Source: Prinia subflava (taxonomy: Eukaryota > Chordata > Aves > Passeriformes > Cisticolidae). Taken from it: a stretch of DNA of 64,000 bases. Made by a program: the position numbers and the translations under genes. Each line of letters begins with the position of its first letter. The stretch's first letter is position 1. The notes below the pieces were generated by a model. The model was given only the letters and a program-made list of their open reading frames with translations. It was not told the DNA's origin and searched no databases. Positions 51,438 through 63,210 of the stretch are shown one piece after another. The DNA lies in NCBI RefSeq assembly GCF_021018805.1, contig NC_086259.1:4712001-4776000 (forward strand), given 5' to 3'.

Positions 51438-51905
51438 TGTTGCCAGAGCAAGCAAACAAAAAACACCAGACTGGTGGACTCTTGCCCGGGGTCAGATGGG
51501 ACAAACCCCAGGAAGGTCTGTCACCTCTGGGGGCAGACCTCGCAGAGAAATGGCTCAAAACAATAGCAAGATGACTTCTCAGGACACGCTTTGAAAAAGA
51601 AAAGGTTTTAATAGTGACGAAAATAACAGTATCAAACAAAAGAAATAGAAGCCAAATACAGTGCAGAGTGAATTCTTGCCCTGGCTGAGGCAGCAGTAAG
51701 AGCCCCAGGGGGTTCTGTGCAGTCTTTTGAGTACCTAATGGTTAAGGAGGGCTTTTTGCACTCTGCCCAGTCAAATTTGCAACAGGTTTTGAGGTACAGG
51801 TCCGGGTGTCCAGCCTGTACCTCTGCTTGGCACCCGGCCAATTGCTGGGAAAAGAGCACTGAAGTTTCTGGGTGCTTTACCCTGTAAGCACAGCAAGGGG
51901 TGAAA
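51438..51905 (-). mobile_element. Solo LTR B, minus strand
   Basis: Exact 5-bp direct repeats CTTAA flank it (51433-51437 and 51906-51910). The 3' end on the minus strand is CTGGCAACA, with the expected terminal CA. The other end reads TTTCACCCC, so the usual first dinucleotide TG appears changed to TT. An ATTAAA-type polyadenylation signal (TTTAAT at 51607-51612 on the plus strand) is followed by about 170 bases of U5-like sequence. The length of 468 bp is normal for an LTR. I did not recognise a clear TATA box. If the real 5' end is the TGTGCTTACAGGG at 51892, the CTTAA match would be chance. Confidence 0.65.
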
Positions 51906-51917
51906 CTTAAAACTTTC

Positions 51918-52604
51918 TGTTATAAATGCCAATACAATATTCCAATTAAAATAATAATTTGGTTTAGTAACAAAAGATCGAATTACAGAATTTCGGTAAC
52001 CCACCAACAGCGGAGATACTTGACTGTTTTTCCCGGGAAAATGCCAAGGGTGAACCTCGAGACACAGAACCTGGCAGTCTGCTGTCTCCCCCTAGGTTCA
52101 CAGATTTGCCCGGTTCGGGGGGGCTTAGTTTTTATACATTTTATTCTGCTCTTGGCAATATTTCCCCATATTTCCCTTTGTGTCCCAGCTAGCTATTCAA
52201 ATCCAAGGGTGTCTCGGCTAGGCTGAAAAGAGTTCTTTCTCTCAGTTCATATGTTAATGTCCAGTTTCTATAGATCCTCATGGCTGATTAATGGTCCGAG
52301 ATATGGATGATGATGCTTGATGCTCAGTGAGGGTGTCGGCTGGGGTGTTGATGGTCCTGCCCCTTATCTTGATGGGTCTCCTCCCGGTGAATGAGGAGAC
52401 TGCTGGTTTTCCCGTAAACCTTTTGTCTATTTCTGAATGTGAGCTTCTGGGGTTGTGCCTGCCTTTTCATAATTTGGTTTAGCAAAATGTTACAAGATGT
52501 CCTGAAACTTATATTGTTGTACAACACACATATATACAGTTTTATAGTTTTCAATAAATTTCATTAACTATAAGAACATGAATTAACATTCTACATTTTT
52601 CACA
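51918..52604 (-). mobile_element. Solo LTR C1, minus strand
   Basis: Minus-strand termini are TGTGAAAAATG and TTTATAACA, giving the TG...CA ends of an LTR. Exact CTTTC direct repeats flank it (51913-51917 and 52605-52609). The TATA box TATAAAA is at 52130-52136 (reverse complement). This LTR is clearly homologous, in opposite orientation, to LTR C2 at 53156-53814: both share 'gggaaatatggggaaat', 'cagaataaa' and the TATA block, with indels and roughly a fifth to a quarter of bases differing by eye. It lies only 12 bases from LTR B. The 108-codon plus-strand frame across it is antisense LTR sequence and not a gene. Confidence 0.9.
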
Positions 52605-52609
52605 CTTTC

Positions 52610-52912
52610 CCTGGGTGGAAACACCTGCTGGGGTATGGGGGTGTATTCCTACATCAGTCTAGCGTGGAAATGGAAATCAAACTCCTGGTAGGCCTGCTAG
52701 ACAATAGCTGGATGTGACATCTCAGTGCTTGATTCAACCCTCCTGGCAGTGTCTGGGTGTGGTTCCTCCAGCCCCCCAGCTCCCTCTGTGCCTTTATCTT
52801 TTGCTGTCCCTGTCAGGGCTGGGACAGGCACCCAGGCCACACGGATCTGGAGAGAGCAGAGAGGCTCTTTTGGAGAGCTCTGGGGTTGGTTTTCCCCAGA
52901 CATGTTGGTTGA
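52610..52912. other. Unassigned DNA between LTR C1 and LTR D
   Basis: About 300 bases, partly G+C-rich, with no recognised coding content. It could be unique DNA. It could also be remnant internal sequence of the element that gave LTR D, since it would lie just downstream of D's 3' end on the minus strand, but no convincing primer-binding site is visible at the junction. Confidence 0.4.
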
Positions 52913-53155
52913 GAGTTTTTGTTTGAGTGCACATGCCAGAAGCAGAAGAAAGGGTCGGAGTTTGCCAGCTCAGGTTTTTAAGGTTGTTTATTGTCTCTTA
53001 TCTCTCAGTTCTTTCTGTGCCCAACAAAGATCCTTGCTGTGGCAGAGAACGAGGTGACTCCCCCAGGTCGGGTGTGCTGGACCTTTTGTATCTTTTCTCT
53101 GACCCAACCACAACATATGTCCACAATGTATTCCTTATTTACAGTCTATTGCCAA

Positions 53156-53814
53156 TGTGAAAAACGTAAGATGATTAATTCATGTTCTTATGGTAAATTG
53201 GAAAAATATAAAGCTGTATAAATTTATATCAGGTAAAAGTCTATGTTTTAGGAGGTTTCTCCATTCAGAAGGGAACAAAAGACAGCTTTCTCAAGTATTG
53301 GGAGGGGACCTGTTGAGATGAGCCGGTATCAGCAACTCACACCTCGGGAGCCACTTTCACAGACCATCAAGCAATATCACCCATATCTCGAACATTCATC
53401 AACTATAAGGATCCATAGAAACTGAACATTAACACATGGACTTGGGAGGGAGCTCTTTTTCAATCCGACCGGAGACGAATTTGGGTTTGAATAGCTAACC
53501 AAGAAACAAAGGGAAATATGGGGAAATATTGCCAGAGGCAGAATAAAGAGTATAAAAACCAAGCCTCGAACATGGCAAATTCGTGTACCCAGCTAGAGAC
53601 ACAGACGGCCAGGGTCTGTGTCTATGGGTCACCCTTGGCTCTCTTTTTCCCGGGAGAAACTCTGTCAAGTAAGTGTCGCTGTTTGGGGGGAGGGGGGGGG
53701 GGGGGGGGGGTTTATTGCTTAAAATTCTGTAATTTGATTCCAAATTTTGTGATTTGAATTTTTAATAAACGAAATTATGGAATTTGGTAATAAATTGTCC
53801 TGGCATTTATAACA
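53156..53814 (+). mobile_element. Solo LTR C2, plus strand, nested in LTR D
   Basis: Starts TGTGAAAAACG and ends GGCATTTATAACA. TATAAAA is at 53551-53557, and AATAAA occurs at 53764-53769 and again at 53789-53794 shortly before the 3' end. It is the same family as LTR C1 but in opposite orientation. Flanks are CCAA on the left and CCAG on the right, an imperfect target duplication. A G-run (six G, A, nineteen G; 53685-53710) interrupts the region just after the R segment and is absent from C1. No retroviral internal sequence adjoins it. The minus-strand frame of 61 codons inside it mirrors the one in C1 and is only LTR sequence. Confidence 0.88.
53685..53710 (+). repeat. G-rich homopolymer inside LTR C2
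   Basis: Six G, one A, then nineteen G in a row. The homologous position in LTR C1 has only short interrupted G stretches (GGTGGG), so this is an expansion private to C2. Homopolymer length in such a run may be misread. Confidence 0.9.
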
Positions 53815-54153
53815 CCAGTACCTACTACCTATACTAGACATGTCACTTCTATCCTAAACCGATCCCTTGGGACCCACCGCAGCAGAAGATGAAGGACAAG
53901 GACAAGAAGGAAGAAGGACAGGGCCACACCCTGATTCCTCCATCCTGCCTTCCCCATTAGCACCCTGTGATAAACTAACTACTCTTTATATCAGACTCTT
54001 GGGGTCTGTAGTTCTTCATGCAATGCTGGTAACTAATCCCATGGGCTCAGAGCAATGACAGTGTCACTTTGGGCTCTGTGTCAGGGTCCCAGACCCCTCT
54101 GCCAGGGTCCCGGGCCATCCAGGGCAGCCAGAGTTATGCCCTGGACTCCGACA

Positions 54154-57100
54154 GAGAGCTGCCTTTGAACCCTTGCTTTACAATCTTGTCTCCCCTCTTC
54201 TAGAAGAAGCCTAGTCAGGAAGGAAGATGTTTCCCTGCCCTCATGAGCTGTCTACCCCACCCAGGCCGTGGGGAGGTTGCAGGGAAGGCTCTCTTCACCT
54301 GCCTGCTAAAACTGACACTGCAAACCAAACCTTCCTCTTCAGAGCTCCCAGAATTTGCCTTTACCATCAAAGCTAATATTAGGCATGCATCATATTCTGT
54401 ATTTATGTCATAACATAGCAAGTGTAAAGACACTGAACCTCTCCTTCTCTGGCTTATAGTCAGTGTAATCCTTACATTAAAAAAAAAAGAAATAAAATAA
54501 CATATTCCTAGATCAGCCTGTAGACTGTTTCTGACACACAGCTGCATTCTTTAAAACTTGTTTTCCCCACAAGTGTATCTTATGGTGGAGGTTAAGAAAA
54601 ATGAGCTTTCAAAAGGCAACTCCTTCTATGCATTTACAGCTCCTGTGCTTTGTTCTTGTTAAGGAGGAGAAGGAGACCAAGGGGAAAACTGGATGGATGC
54701 TGTTTTTTCCCTGTGGACTTCAGTGTCACAGCACAGAGGATGCCCAGCAGAGTGGGCTGTGGTGGGAAATGTGGATATTCAGCAGAGGCAGTGACCCAGA
54801 GAGGAGGTGCAGAGGAGCCCCAGGACCAGCTCACTCTGTGCCCTTCTCCCTTGCCATTGTGTGTGACATTTTTGAGGCTGAGGTCTGCTACAGTCGAGAG
54901 GTTTACAGCAGCAGGGCTGCAGACAGGAAATCTTCCGACAATATAAAAAAGACATTCTGCAGGAAATGAGTGAGGTATTAAAACAGCCAGGTTTGGGAGC
55001 TTTTTGTTAGGTAGTTGCAATAAATTATTCTTTTGTGATACAGTCAAATGAAATATGTACACAGAATTCTTAGAACTCCCAAATATAAACAAATCATTAT
55101 ACTTTCCTTTAACTTGGAATGAAAAAGCTGTCAGGGCAGCTTTTGATGAGTACAATTGCACAATGCAACTACCAGACACTACTGAAGTTTCATATACATT
55201 TCTACCTTATTTTACTAATTTGAAATTTTGACTCCTCTGTCACTTCCTGGCAAATGGAAGCATTAAAAATAGGCTGTGTCTTACGTGTAGCTCTTCACTT
55301 TTGGTTTGTTTTTTTTTTCTTTTGCAAGGGAACTGTACCATCTTTATGAATAACCTTTCTAGTATAGGAAATATTCTCAGTGCTCAGAGGTAACAAAAGA
55401 GTGTCATTCCAGTAATTATGTGCTGTTTGCTGCAATTACAGCCCTCAACCTGTAATTCAATCTGTGTGGGCAGACCACACGTCCATGTGAAACTCCATTG
55501 GCTTAATGGGTTTTACACTGTTATAAAGACCAATTTGCATGTCTTAGATTATAAAGTCAGGCTAATGTGCATATCCCATAAGCATTTAAGGACACATTCC
55601 TAAGCTGACAAGCACAGAAATGGCACTAACATGAGTAATAAGTCTGTGTTTATCAGCTGCACATTTGCTCAGCAGTACTGAAGGTGAGCAGCTCATTGCC
55701 ACAGGTTGCTGTGGAGGCAGGGAGGATAAATTAGGGTTAATTTCAGAGAGGGACAGTCCATCAGGGCTGTAAAGCCTTGGAATCAGGCTTTAGAAGGATA
55801 TGTCTAGACAGGGTTATTTTGTGTGTGTCCCTTTTTGGAAATCCACTCTCCAGTCCTCACTGAATACCTTCAAGTTTCAGCTGCAGTGAAAGGAAAATTA
55901 GCCTTTAGGAAGAAAACTGGGATACAGAAACTGAAAGCAGCTTGTAATAGGGAAGGGCAGAAAGACCTGAAAATAATGGAGATGGGGGAAATTCAAAGGA
56001 TCTGAAATTGTAAATGAAAGAGCACAGTAGAAATGCAATATTAGACTTGGTGGAGGTTGTCTTGTATTTATGACTTTTTATTGGAAGAGTATTACAAAAG
56101 AAGTGTGGGAAAGGCTTGCTTTATAAATGGTAGTCTATGTTTAATTTTCAAAATGACAACCTTTTTTTCCAGAGGTCTCAAAAATTCCTCAGCTGAGAGC
56201 TTATCACCTGAAAAGAAAATAAGATTCTGCAACTTAGTAAGCACCTGGGTTGTATTGTTGAGCAGCTGTTTGAAATCAAAAGATGCTTAGTATTATTTGT
56301 AGTATTATTTGTACTTAACCATTTGCTTGGAAGCTGTAATCATGAGGACATGGTAAATAGCAAAGTTCATGTGTACTTACATTGTATGTCCCCAAAAGCC
56401 AACATGCACCTGCAAAATGAAAAAAATGTTTATTGTTAAATGTGCCGGGAAGGAGCTGCTAAAATATTTAGCGTTTTATTTGTTCTTGTGTAATAATGTG
56501 TTCTAAAGTAAAATGTGAATGACATCAGCCAAAACAGTCATTACAGAGCCCACAGGCCCAGCTCTGGACTGGGAGGCTGTACAGACCCATCAGCAGCCTG
56601 CTGGAGTGTGACTGCAGACTGTCACTGTCCAGGCTGAATCCGGATCTGCCACTCCCCACCAGCCCCCGTTTATCACACAGAAGGGGTGACCTGGGCACCA
56701 CCTGGTCACAAACCTGAGTCCCTCTGTCTCTGCAGTGTCTCTGGTCAGCCCTGCCACAAGGCACTGCTCCTCTCTGCCCGCTCCAAGATTTGCTTTGGCA
56801 GAGTTTGCACTCTTGGTAAAGCAGAAGGAAAGCTGAACCCAGAAATGGAACCCGGTGCTTGAGAATGCAGAGCAAAGTAAAGGCAGGGCTGGAACAGAAT
56901 CTCAGAGTTCTGATTCAAAGTCAGGTACTGAAAGGGCTTAAACATCCTTTCATAAAAAAACAAAGCCTAAGACAAAGTTGGAAATGAAATGGCTTTCCAT
57001 TGGTCTCATAACTTGCAGTTTAAATATCTTTAATTTTTTTTTCCTAATCTTTTTTCTCTTGTTCCTTTTTACTTTATCTACTTGGACCTTTCTGAAAAAT

Positions 57101-58150
57101 ATAACAATTTTTAAGAGAAGCCTACAAGCTTTTTAAATCACATTCTGTTTTTAACAAAAGTGAAGAATGACCTAATTCTCTACTTTTCAGGATTAATAAC
57201 TACCTTCTTGCTATTATATTTGAAGTATTAGCTCTGACACTTAATGGAGTGTTAGACGTAGTAAAAGATGTGTCTGAAATGTCTTAGGTGAAATTCTTCC
57301 TCTTCCTGCCACCCACTGTTGATGCAGACATTAATGTTTTTGGAAACAAGAAGACAGGAAATACTTATGCTAAGCATGGAAAGTAAGAAAAAACACAATT
57401 TGCTTTGAACACCTAAGAATCCTTCTTAAGCAGCAGATTTTTTTCCAGTCCCATTCTAATTAATTTTGTTAAACATATCAGACATACTTCTTCCTCTGCA
57501 TGATATCACAAAACTGCTTGATTTCCTTTTGCTGATTTTTTATGTCACTTTGGGAAAATAGGTTAGCTGTGGGATGCCTATACTGAAGTGCATAAGTGAT
57601 CTGCTTTAGTCCCACAAATCTATTTGTACTAAAATTGGGAGCAAATAACTTAAACTGTGCCATGAAGAAAATATAATAAACTATTTTTATATGTTCACTT
57701 AAACTTTCTTTTTCTTAATATAGTCCGATTTTCAGAGTCTTATTTTATGATGCAGAGGGTCCTATTATATGCAGCTCATTAAAACCTTTACACATCCCCT
57801 AAACCCTCTCATATTCAAAGTAATAATCTCAGCAGAATGTAAGCAATTTTCGTGGCAAAGTTTGGCCTCTGAAGGTTTTATGAAGTGCAAGGAATATACT
57901 AATTTACCTTAATCTTATGGGGTACATAAGCCCCTTTAAAATTAAATTGGTCAGTAAAATAGGTTGGTGCAAAGTACAAGATCAATAAGGGGGCCCATTA
58001 ACATCTATCAATCTCAGCAATGGGATGAGACAAAAAAATAATGCAGGTCCATCAGGACCAGAAAGCAACATTCTGATTGCAGTGGCATTCCTTTGCACTG
58101 GCAATCCATGGCTCCCAGCCCTCATAAACACACAGCAAGTACAGCTAACA
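54154..58150. other. Gene-free unique DNA
   Basis: No gene or mobile element was recognised. Overlapping frames of 181 codons (minus) and 122 codons (plus) around 54600-55180 share the same sequence and show no domain. The segment at about 55410-55600 is dense in A+T motifs, including a perfect octamer ATTTGCAT at 55533-55540, and may be a conserved non-coding element. A G+C-rich patch lies at about 56530-56770. Confidence 0.5.
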
Positions 58151-58244
58151 AGTATATGTTATATTTGTATTTTTTATATTTTATTTTTATATATATTTTA
58201 ATATTTTATATTATTTAATATTTTATATAATAAGTATATTTTAC
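58151..58244. repeat. A/T-only low-complexity stretch
   Basis: Almost 95 bases of A and T with repeated TATTTTATAT-like words and only isolated G residues near the ends. This is simple sequence. Confidence 0.85.
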
Positions 58245-61200
58245 TTTCAGATTCTTGATCCAGGACATTAGGGACCAGCTTGAAGGTGCAGTGGAAGGGA
58301 GGTAACAGAGGTGCTTGAGCAGGGTGGGACAGGATATGGCAGAAGGGAGCCAGGCAGTCTCTAAAGGAAGGTGAAAGAAAAGTTAAAGTTTGAATATTCC
58401 CAGGAGTTATAGTGATCCTAATGAATCATTAGCATTGAAGTCCTGCCCTTCTTCTCAACTGGCATAATATTTGTGAACCAAAATGTAAGAATTCTTCTTT
58501 ATTCATTATACTAATATCCTGGTGTAACAGTACTGATGCTGGATGTGTTTATTTTACATTATTTTACATTAAATAGGTAAAGTTGCAGATAAACTTAGTC
58601 TCTTCCCCAAGGAGCTGATGGCCTAAAAGGGAGCTGGGCCCAGGAGCCCAGTGAAGGGGTGGAGAGGTTTCCTAAAGCCCCAGCAGAGCAGGGCAGGTGG
58701 AGCCCAGCACTCACCTGGGCTGACACAGCCATGGGCACTGCTGCTGCAGAAAGCCCAAGCAAGGCTGATGAAATGGCTTCCTAACAAGACAGGACATTTG
58801 ATTAGGATTTATATAAAAGAGAAGGAAAAACAGCCCAAAATCAGAGGATTGTACACTTGTATCTCTCTATCAGCAGCTGATTTCAAGCTCCACTGAGACT
58901 AAAGAAGGAACAAAGCTGTTTCAAACAGCTGCTTTTCAAACAACTAAATTCATTTCCTGATCAGAGCTGAGTTCTAAAGCTCTAAAGCATCAACTTCCAT
59001 CTGAAAATGAGGGTAGGAGCAGCCAAGAAATTAAATGATTTCCTACCAGCCCATTTTTACTAGCAGTGCCTCCCCACTGGCAATAGAGCTCCCGAGCCTG
59101 GAGCAATTCACTTGCAGTCTGTAATGGGTGCCTTGCATGGCCCTGGCTCAGAACAGCCAAGAGCAGCAGAAGGAGCTGGTGCCTGACCTTTTCTCCTAAT
59201 AGGAAAGAGATGAAGCTCCAGCAGTGGTTTCTTGCAGCAGTTTCACAGCACACTGCAGCAGCTCATTACATATGGCAAGCTGACCTATAGATCGAATAGG
59301 TCAGCCTTTCAGGCAGCCTGTCTTCAGCCTTCCAAAATGTCCCATCAGCTCTCCCTGTCATCCCTTGCTCTGCTCTGCTTCTGCTGCTGTAGCTCTGTGT
59401 TTGGCTGCAGACGTGCTGAGGTGTTCTCTGGTGACATCTTTCTCTGGCTTTTAGGTCTCCTGTGCAGAGTTGTCACCCCAAATTCTCTCCCTTTGCTGGT
59501 TTCACTTTCACCACCAGCTAGGGGAGATGTTCTTCCCTGTCCTTGGAGATGCTGGGTCACTCCTGTGGGAGCCCTGATGCTGCAGGTCCATTCTGGGGAG
59601 GAGAACAGGACTCTGGATCAGGCACAGAGCAAGCAATCACTTGGCTGCTTTGTTTGGGGCAGAATGGGGGGAATGAGGAAGGGAAGAGGAGAGAGGAGGC
59701 ATTTTTCAATGTCAGACCAAAACCCTGGGGATTTTCTTCAAAATTTTAATGTGCCTTGATGATACTCTTCCTTTACCAAGCAGAGGTTTGGTGAAATTCT
59801 CATGCCTGTTTTTGCCTGGAGTACAGTGTCTGCTGGAACAGGCTGGTGGAGTGAAGGTGGAGCTGGGGAATTCACACTGGCACCCCTGACCTGTCTGCCT
59901 AGGGACAGAGCAAGGAAGCTCCCAGCTTTCCTCACCTACATTGCTCAAGTCTGTGGATTTATGCTTTGGGGCCAGCAGGCCTGAGAGCTGAGGCTTTGTC
60001 TGTAAATTAAAATAGCAATGGAGGGATCTCTCTGCTGGAATAGTGTCTGTCTGTAGAGCAAGAATGCGCCCCAGTCTAGTGGAATAGTAATGTCAGAATT
60101 TTCAGATTGTTCTGGTGAAATATCTGGCATTTCTTCCCACGGAGAAGACAGATAGAGAGTGGAAGTCATCAATTCATTTAGCTGGAGCCAGTGATAGAAG
60201 CAGCAAAGGGGGAAGAAAGTACTTCCAGTTACATGAAAAATGTTTTTCTTTGTCTCATCTAGGGCACCTCAGAACTCCATTAGATGCTTTGGGATTTATT
60301 TAATAAATACAAGGCAACTTGAGTATCCCAGTTTTTATGTCCTCACCTCTTGTCTGTGGGCACAATTAGAACACAGGATATTTCACATTGCTGTGGCTGA
60401 AACTCTTGGGCTGTCAGAGTTTCCAAGCCTCCATGCAGGCCCATGTTAGCAGGGAGAGATCACACTACACTGCTTTCTTTTTTAACAGGCCTGGTAGAAA
60501 ATTGTCTCCAGCCAGCAAACACAAGTTAAGCACAGATGGGAACTTGGCCTGCAGCCACTTTATTGACCTGAAAGGAAGGTGCTTTTCAAAGCTTAACTGG
60601 AACTGTTTAAATAGCAACACTGTAAACAAGAAGAAACCTTCTTTCTCCCCATGCCTCCTCTCCTTCCCCTCTTTTAAAAATCAAAGCAATCCAATGTCCA
60701 AAGCTATTAGTGTTAGGAGGCAAAATAGGAAAGTCCGGAGCTTTAGGGAGAGTATGGTCAAACCTGTGCTCACATTTATAGCATTCCCCATCTCTGCTCT
60801 TCTGGTCAAACCTGTGACTGTAAGCACAGAGCTGACAGGAGTCAGCTCCTCAGCAGGTCTGTCAAGGAGCACTGCAGCCCCACAGCAGGGCTGTCAGCAG
60901 ATATGCAGCCTCCTGCCTTGTCCTGTCCATGCCTCTGCAGGATGGGAATGAGTCCAGAAGCAGCAAGTGGTGATGGACAGATCCAGAAGAAGCAAAGGGG
61001 ACCAGCAGGGCAGAGGTCTCCCAGTTCCTTGTTCAGCTGCCTGCATTCCTGCATTCCACCAAATCCCCAGAGAGATCTGCCTGGGGCTCCATCACTGAGT
61101 ACCTCCACTTCAAGACAGATCACTCACAGAAGTCTCAAATTCACCCATCCTTCACACAGATTTGCACCACAGAAAATGCACCCACCATGCAGGACCTTGA

Positions 61201-63180
61201 GACTGAGGAGAAACCAAGACCCAAAGGTGTTCCAGTGGACTCCAGGTTTTCACACAGGCAGTACCAGATTCCTTGTTTCCTGATGCTGGTCTATATGCTG
61301 GATGTCATTTTTAGGCTTTCACAATTTTGAGAGAGGTGCCCAGGGATGGTTACTGCTTTCCCACCTGTGGGAATATCATTGTATTCTTCCAGTACTTTTC
61401 CAGCATACCTTGAATTTCTTCTTAACTCCCTCAAGCTGTGGGAGCCTGTGCAGATTTATCCAGTACAGGATGCACAGGACTGGATGTAGCAAAGAGGGGA
61501 TATTTGTCCACTGGTGAGGCCTTTATGCCACCTACATTATGACTTTTCTGTAGAGGTTGAGAATATGTTTTATCTATCCAGAAAAAATAATACAGAAGGA
61601 CTAAAATATGAAAGTAAAATATGGAGTATTAGAAAGACTAGAAATGCAGTGACTCACTTGACTCTGAATATGACCTGGAAAAGAAAATGTTTCTTAACTG
61701 TTCCTGCAGTAGAATAATTCATAACAAATACAATGACAGTAATTCTGCTTTTTTACATCCCTAAATATAACAGAGCATGTGTGAAATGCAAGAGAATTCA
61801 ACAGAGTTTATTTTTCACTTGGTCTCTGGTAGCTTAGTTAAGAACACTGTGCAGAAGCTGCACAGATCCAGAAAAAGAGCTTAGCACCTGCAGCTGCATG
61901 TGGTCAGAGTGCAGGGCCCTCCCTGCAAATCCATTTAAAGTACTAACAGTGTCCAGCTCCCTATTTTTCTTTTCTTCTTCCTTTTTCATATATTTATAAA
62001 ACATTAATTTCTTGTTTCTTAAAGGAAGATGGTCAATCAAGTGGCTGCTGCATATAACAAAAGGGAGGAAGTTTAGCTCCAAAGTCAGTGCAGGAAAACC
62101 TCCAGCTGTTTGATTTTGGGAGGGTGGGAGAGAGGGACCCACAGCCCCCATCTCCTGAAGGTTCAGGATGAGCTGTGATAGTGGCAGCTGGGAAGGGGCA
62201 GGGCTTGGGCTGCACGAGACTTCTGAGGGGAGTTAAAAAGGCAGTTTTGACTGTTCATCCAAGATTTGGGGCATTGGTATAGCAGTCTGAATCTCATCAG
62301 CCCCACAGATCTGAAAACACAGGGCTGAGGTGCATGCACTGCTGGATCCCTCCAGGGAGTTCTACCAGAAAACAGGAGCCATCCAAGAGATCCAGGCAGA
62401 TCTGTGCACAGAGGCCTCAATGCTGTTTAAAGGTCAGGCTAAAGACATCCTTTTGACTGTGAAAAACCACTTTTACTGGGCGTGACGTAATTCTGTGCGA
62501 TCCTGAAGCTTTTACATCATCTGTCTTTAAATAAAAACACGCCTTATGGCAAAAAATAATGTTACAATGTAATTAGACTCTATAGTCTGGAAATAAGCCC
62601 TCATTTTAAAGGCACTATTACTGGAAAGCCATTTGCACAGCAGATGTTTGGAGCTATCTGCTGCATTTCCATTTTGCCAGCTAACCTCACCCTGGCAGAA
62701 CTGGTCGCAGACATGCAGACGTAAATCCTCCCTAAGTGACTCCCAGTGCTACAGCAAAACCATAAACTGCAGCTAACGCAGGACGAGCCTGAAATGCCCC
62801 AGCAGCTCCTGGAAGTGTTGCCTTTTCCTTTGCAATTCCACAGATCCTCACTGGTCTCTGCTCCTGCCGTCCCCCAGCCAGGAGTATTTGCTGTGCTGGA
62901 GTCTCTTGGTTTGTTCGGTTCAGGAGTTGTAATCAAGTGTTTCACTTGTACTCAGTGAGAGGGGTAAATAGTCCCTGTAGTTGTTCATTAAAACCTCCAT
63001 GATGTATGCATCAATTACCAAACAGCTTGAACAAAACAGAGGTAAATTAACTTTCTGGAGCTCGCTGTCATAGCCAAAAGGGGTGTAAAGCATTAAAAGT
63101 GATTTCATGGCTTAAAGTTCATCCAAAGTACTATTAGCTTTAAGTCCAATTTTCAACTGTCAAGGGGAATATTTACAATA
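58245..63180. other. Gene-free unique DNA
   Basis: Plus-strand open frames of 175 codons (59232-59759) and 187 codons (60388-60951) are the longest here. Neither has a recognisable domain, and both lie in moderately G+C-rich stretches with frames open on both strands. A perfect TGACGTAA (cAMP-response/ATF type) site lies at 62483-62490 in a motif-rich A+T context. Confidence 0.5.
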
Positions 63181-63210
63181 GTAATTTCAGATCATTATCT
63201 TAACATTTCA

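Larger units (their letters stand above)
52913..54153 (-). mobile_element. LTR D, minus strand, split by the insertion of LTR C2
   Basis: Two blocks, 53815-54153 (5' half) and 52913-53155 (3' half), read as one LTR on the minus strand once C2 is set aside. It begins TGTCGGAGTCC, passes the junction 'ggtactgg' / 'caatagactg', then has a TATA-like 'gatacaaaagg' (about 53091-53101). An AATAAA (TTTATT at 52987-52992) follows, and it ends CTCAACCAACA. Without the insert it is about 580 bp, a normal LTR size. I found no matching target-site duplication at the outer ends, so the limits are tentative. That the halves belong together is inferred from the order of promoter and polyadenylation signals and from the clean TG and CA ends. 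Confidence 0.65.

Noticed and set aside
51900..53562. Similar hydrophobic peptides (FILxLAIFPHISLC) at 51900-52226 plus and 53377-53562 minus
   Set aside because: The similarity comes from the two inverted LTR copies. The frames are antisense to the LTRs and are not retroviral genes.
57959..58110. Sequence 'taggttggtgcaaagta' resembling a mariner terminal repeat
   Set aside because: Only a weak partial inverted match (ctttgcac near 58090) exists and no TA duplication pair could be shown. Coincidence is more likely.
59232..60951. 175- and 187-codon plus-strand frames
   Set aside because: No recognisable domain, no splice or promoter context, and moderately G+C-rich DNA where long chance frames are expected.
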